From Egicoccus halophilus (GTDB taxonomy: Bacteria; Actinomycetota; Nitriliruptoria; Nitriliruptorales; Nitriliruptoraceae): DNA of 64,000 nt. Within the stretch, counting starts at the first letter, position 1. Every line of letters starts with the position of its first letter. The notes beneath the pieces were generated by a model. It did no database searches, was not told the origin of the DNA, and worked only from the letters and a program-made list of their open reading frames with translations. This document shows, one piece after another, positions 63,531 to 64,000 of this stretch. The DNA lies in NCBI RefSeq assembly GCF_004300825.1, contig NZ_CP036250.1:1550001-1614000 (forward strand), written 5' to 3'. Position numbers and translations under genes: made by a program.

Positions 63531-64000
63531 GTGCAGGGTCGCGTCCGACGCGCGCTGGTCACCGGTGCCTCCTCCGGCATCGGCGAAGCCTTCGCCCGGC
63601 ACCTCGCGGACCGGGGCGTCGAGGTGGTGCTGGTCGCCCGCCGTGCGCAGCACCTGCACGCCCTGGCGGACACGCTGCCCACGGTGACGGAGGTGCTGGG
63701 CGCCGACCTCACCCGGCCGGCCGAGACCCGCCGGGTGGAGGAGCGGCTCGCCGCCACCACGGCTCCGGTCGACCTGCTGGTCAACGCGGCCGGCGTGGGT
63801 GCCTACGGCGCGTTCGGTGAGCTGGACGTGGACGAGCAGACGCGGCTGACCACGCTCAACGCCGTCGCCCTGCTGCGCTGCAGCCGGGCGGTGCTGCCGC
63901 AGCTGCTGGCCCGCGACACCGGCGGCATCGTGCAGGTCGGGTCGCTGGCGGGCTGGCAACCGGATCCGTTCGCGGCCGTCTACGGGGCCTCGAAGGCGTT
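63531..64000 (+). CDS. Short-chain dehydrogenase/reductase (partial)
   Basis: Cut by the right edge after ~156 residues. ALVTGASSGIGEAFARHLAD is the TGxxxGIG dinucleotide loop, LLVNAAGVG the N-A-G strand, IVQVGSLAG the catalytic Ser strand and AVYGASKAF the Tyr-x-x-x-Lys pair, so the visible half is intact. A soluble NAD(P)-dependent oxidoreductase of unknown substrate. GTG at 63531 has the strong ribosome site AGAAGGAG. It is divergent from the exonuclease gene. Confidence 0.9.
   Translation, partial: MQGRVRRALVTGASSGIGEAFARHLADRGVEVVLVARRAQHLHALADTLPTVTEVLGADLTRPAETRRVEERLAATTAPVDLLVNAAGVGAYGAFGELDVDEQTRLTTLNAVALLRCSRAVLPQLLARDTGGIVQVGSLAGWQPDPFAAVYGASKA

Overview
The window is very GC-rich (third codon positions almost all G or C), densely packed and free of introns. 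It carries LytR-CpsA-Psr, Pkn-type Ser/Thr kinase, GuaB1, cluster-type ferrochelatase and RpoD-like sigma genes typical of high-GC Gram-positive bacteria. I infer an actinobacterium, possibly one of the deep-branching Nitriliruptoria/Euzebya-like lines. No rRNA or tRNA gene was seen. Genes start often at GTG, many overlap by 4 bp (ATGA/GTGA), and -10 elements of the type TAGCGT/TACGCT/TATCGT recur.

Layout. 1-6.5 kb: AzlC-type exporter (cut by the left edge), a lone proteasome-beta-like protein, an ArgE-like M20 deacetylase, a sulfite-oxidase-type molybdoprotein, then a minus-strand run (saccharopine-dehydrogenase-like reductase, PAP2 phosphatase, flavodoxin-like reductase) and two tiny membrane proteins. 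6.8-11.3 kb: ilvE, a PlsC-like acyltransferase, a SpoU-type RNA methyltransferase, an aldo/keto reductase and DUF554. 11.3-15.4 kb: a tightly overlapping minus-strand operon of two small or plain membrane proteins, an HTTM-domain membrane protein, a GMC flavoprotein and a Tat-exported subunit-3-like protein. 15.6-31.9 kb: AI-2E-type permease, Ser/Thr kinase, epimerase, Kv-beta-like reductase, guaB1, a two-TM channel, an LVIVD-repeat secreted protein, DUF4126, a flotillin/NfeD pair, an M20 peptidase and a holin-like membrane protein.

31.9-33.4 kb holds the most notable item: a complete IS110-family element whose 212-nt left end can be read as a bridge RNA. Its donor guides match the element's own ends, and its right target guide matches the flank it is inserted in. 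The ends also supply the two halves of a promoter that would form only in the excised circle. The element sits exactly at the stop codon of a GGDEF/EAL gene, which itself carries a one-base frameshift.

35.4-50.5 kb: HrpB helicase, LCP ligase, histidine phosphatase, a histidine kinase/response regulator/HPt operon, ferrochelatase, an EamA transporter, an alpha/beta hydrolase, a 106-bp tandem repeat, pantothenate kinase and a 7TM-HD phosphodiesterase. 50.2-64 kb: a stand-alone Lrp/AsnC ligand-binding protein, an alkyltransferase-like protein, a VOC protein, two paralogous RpoD-like sigma factors flanking a YibE/F protein and an acyltransferase, a 66-bp tandem repeat running from the second sigma gene into dacB, ferredoxin-NADP reductase, a HhH-GPD glycosylase, 1-Cys peroxiredoxin, a 5'-3' exonuclease with a clamp-binding tail, and an SDR cut by the right edge. 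Most of the window is housekeeping and cell-envelope or stress physiology; apart from the IS110 element there is no sign of a large mobile island.
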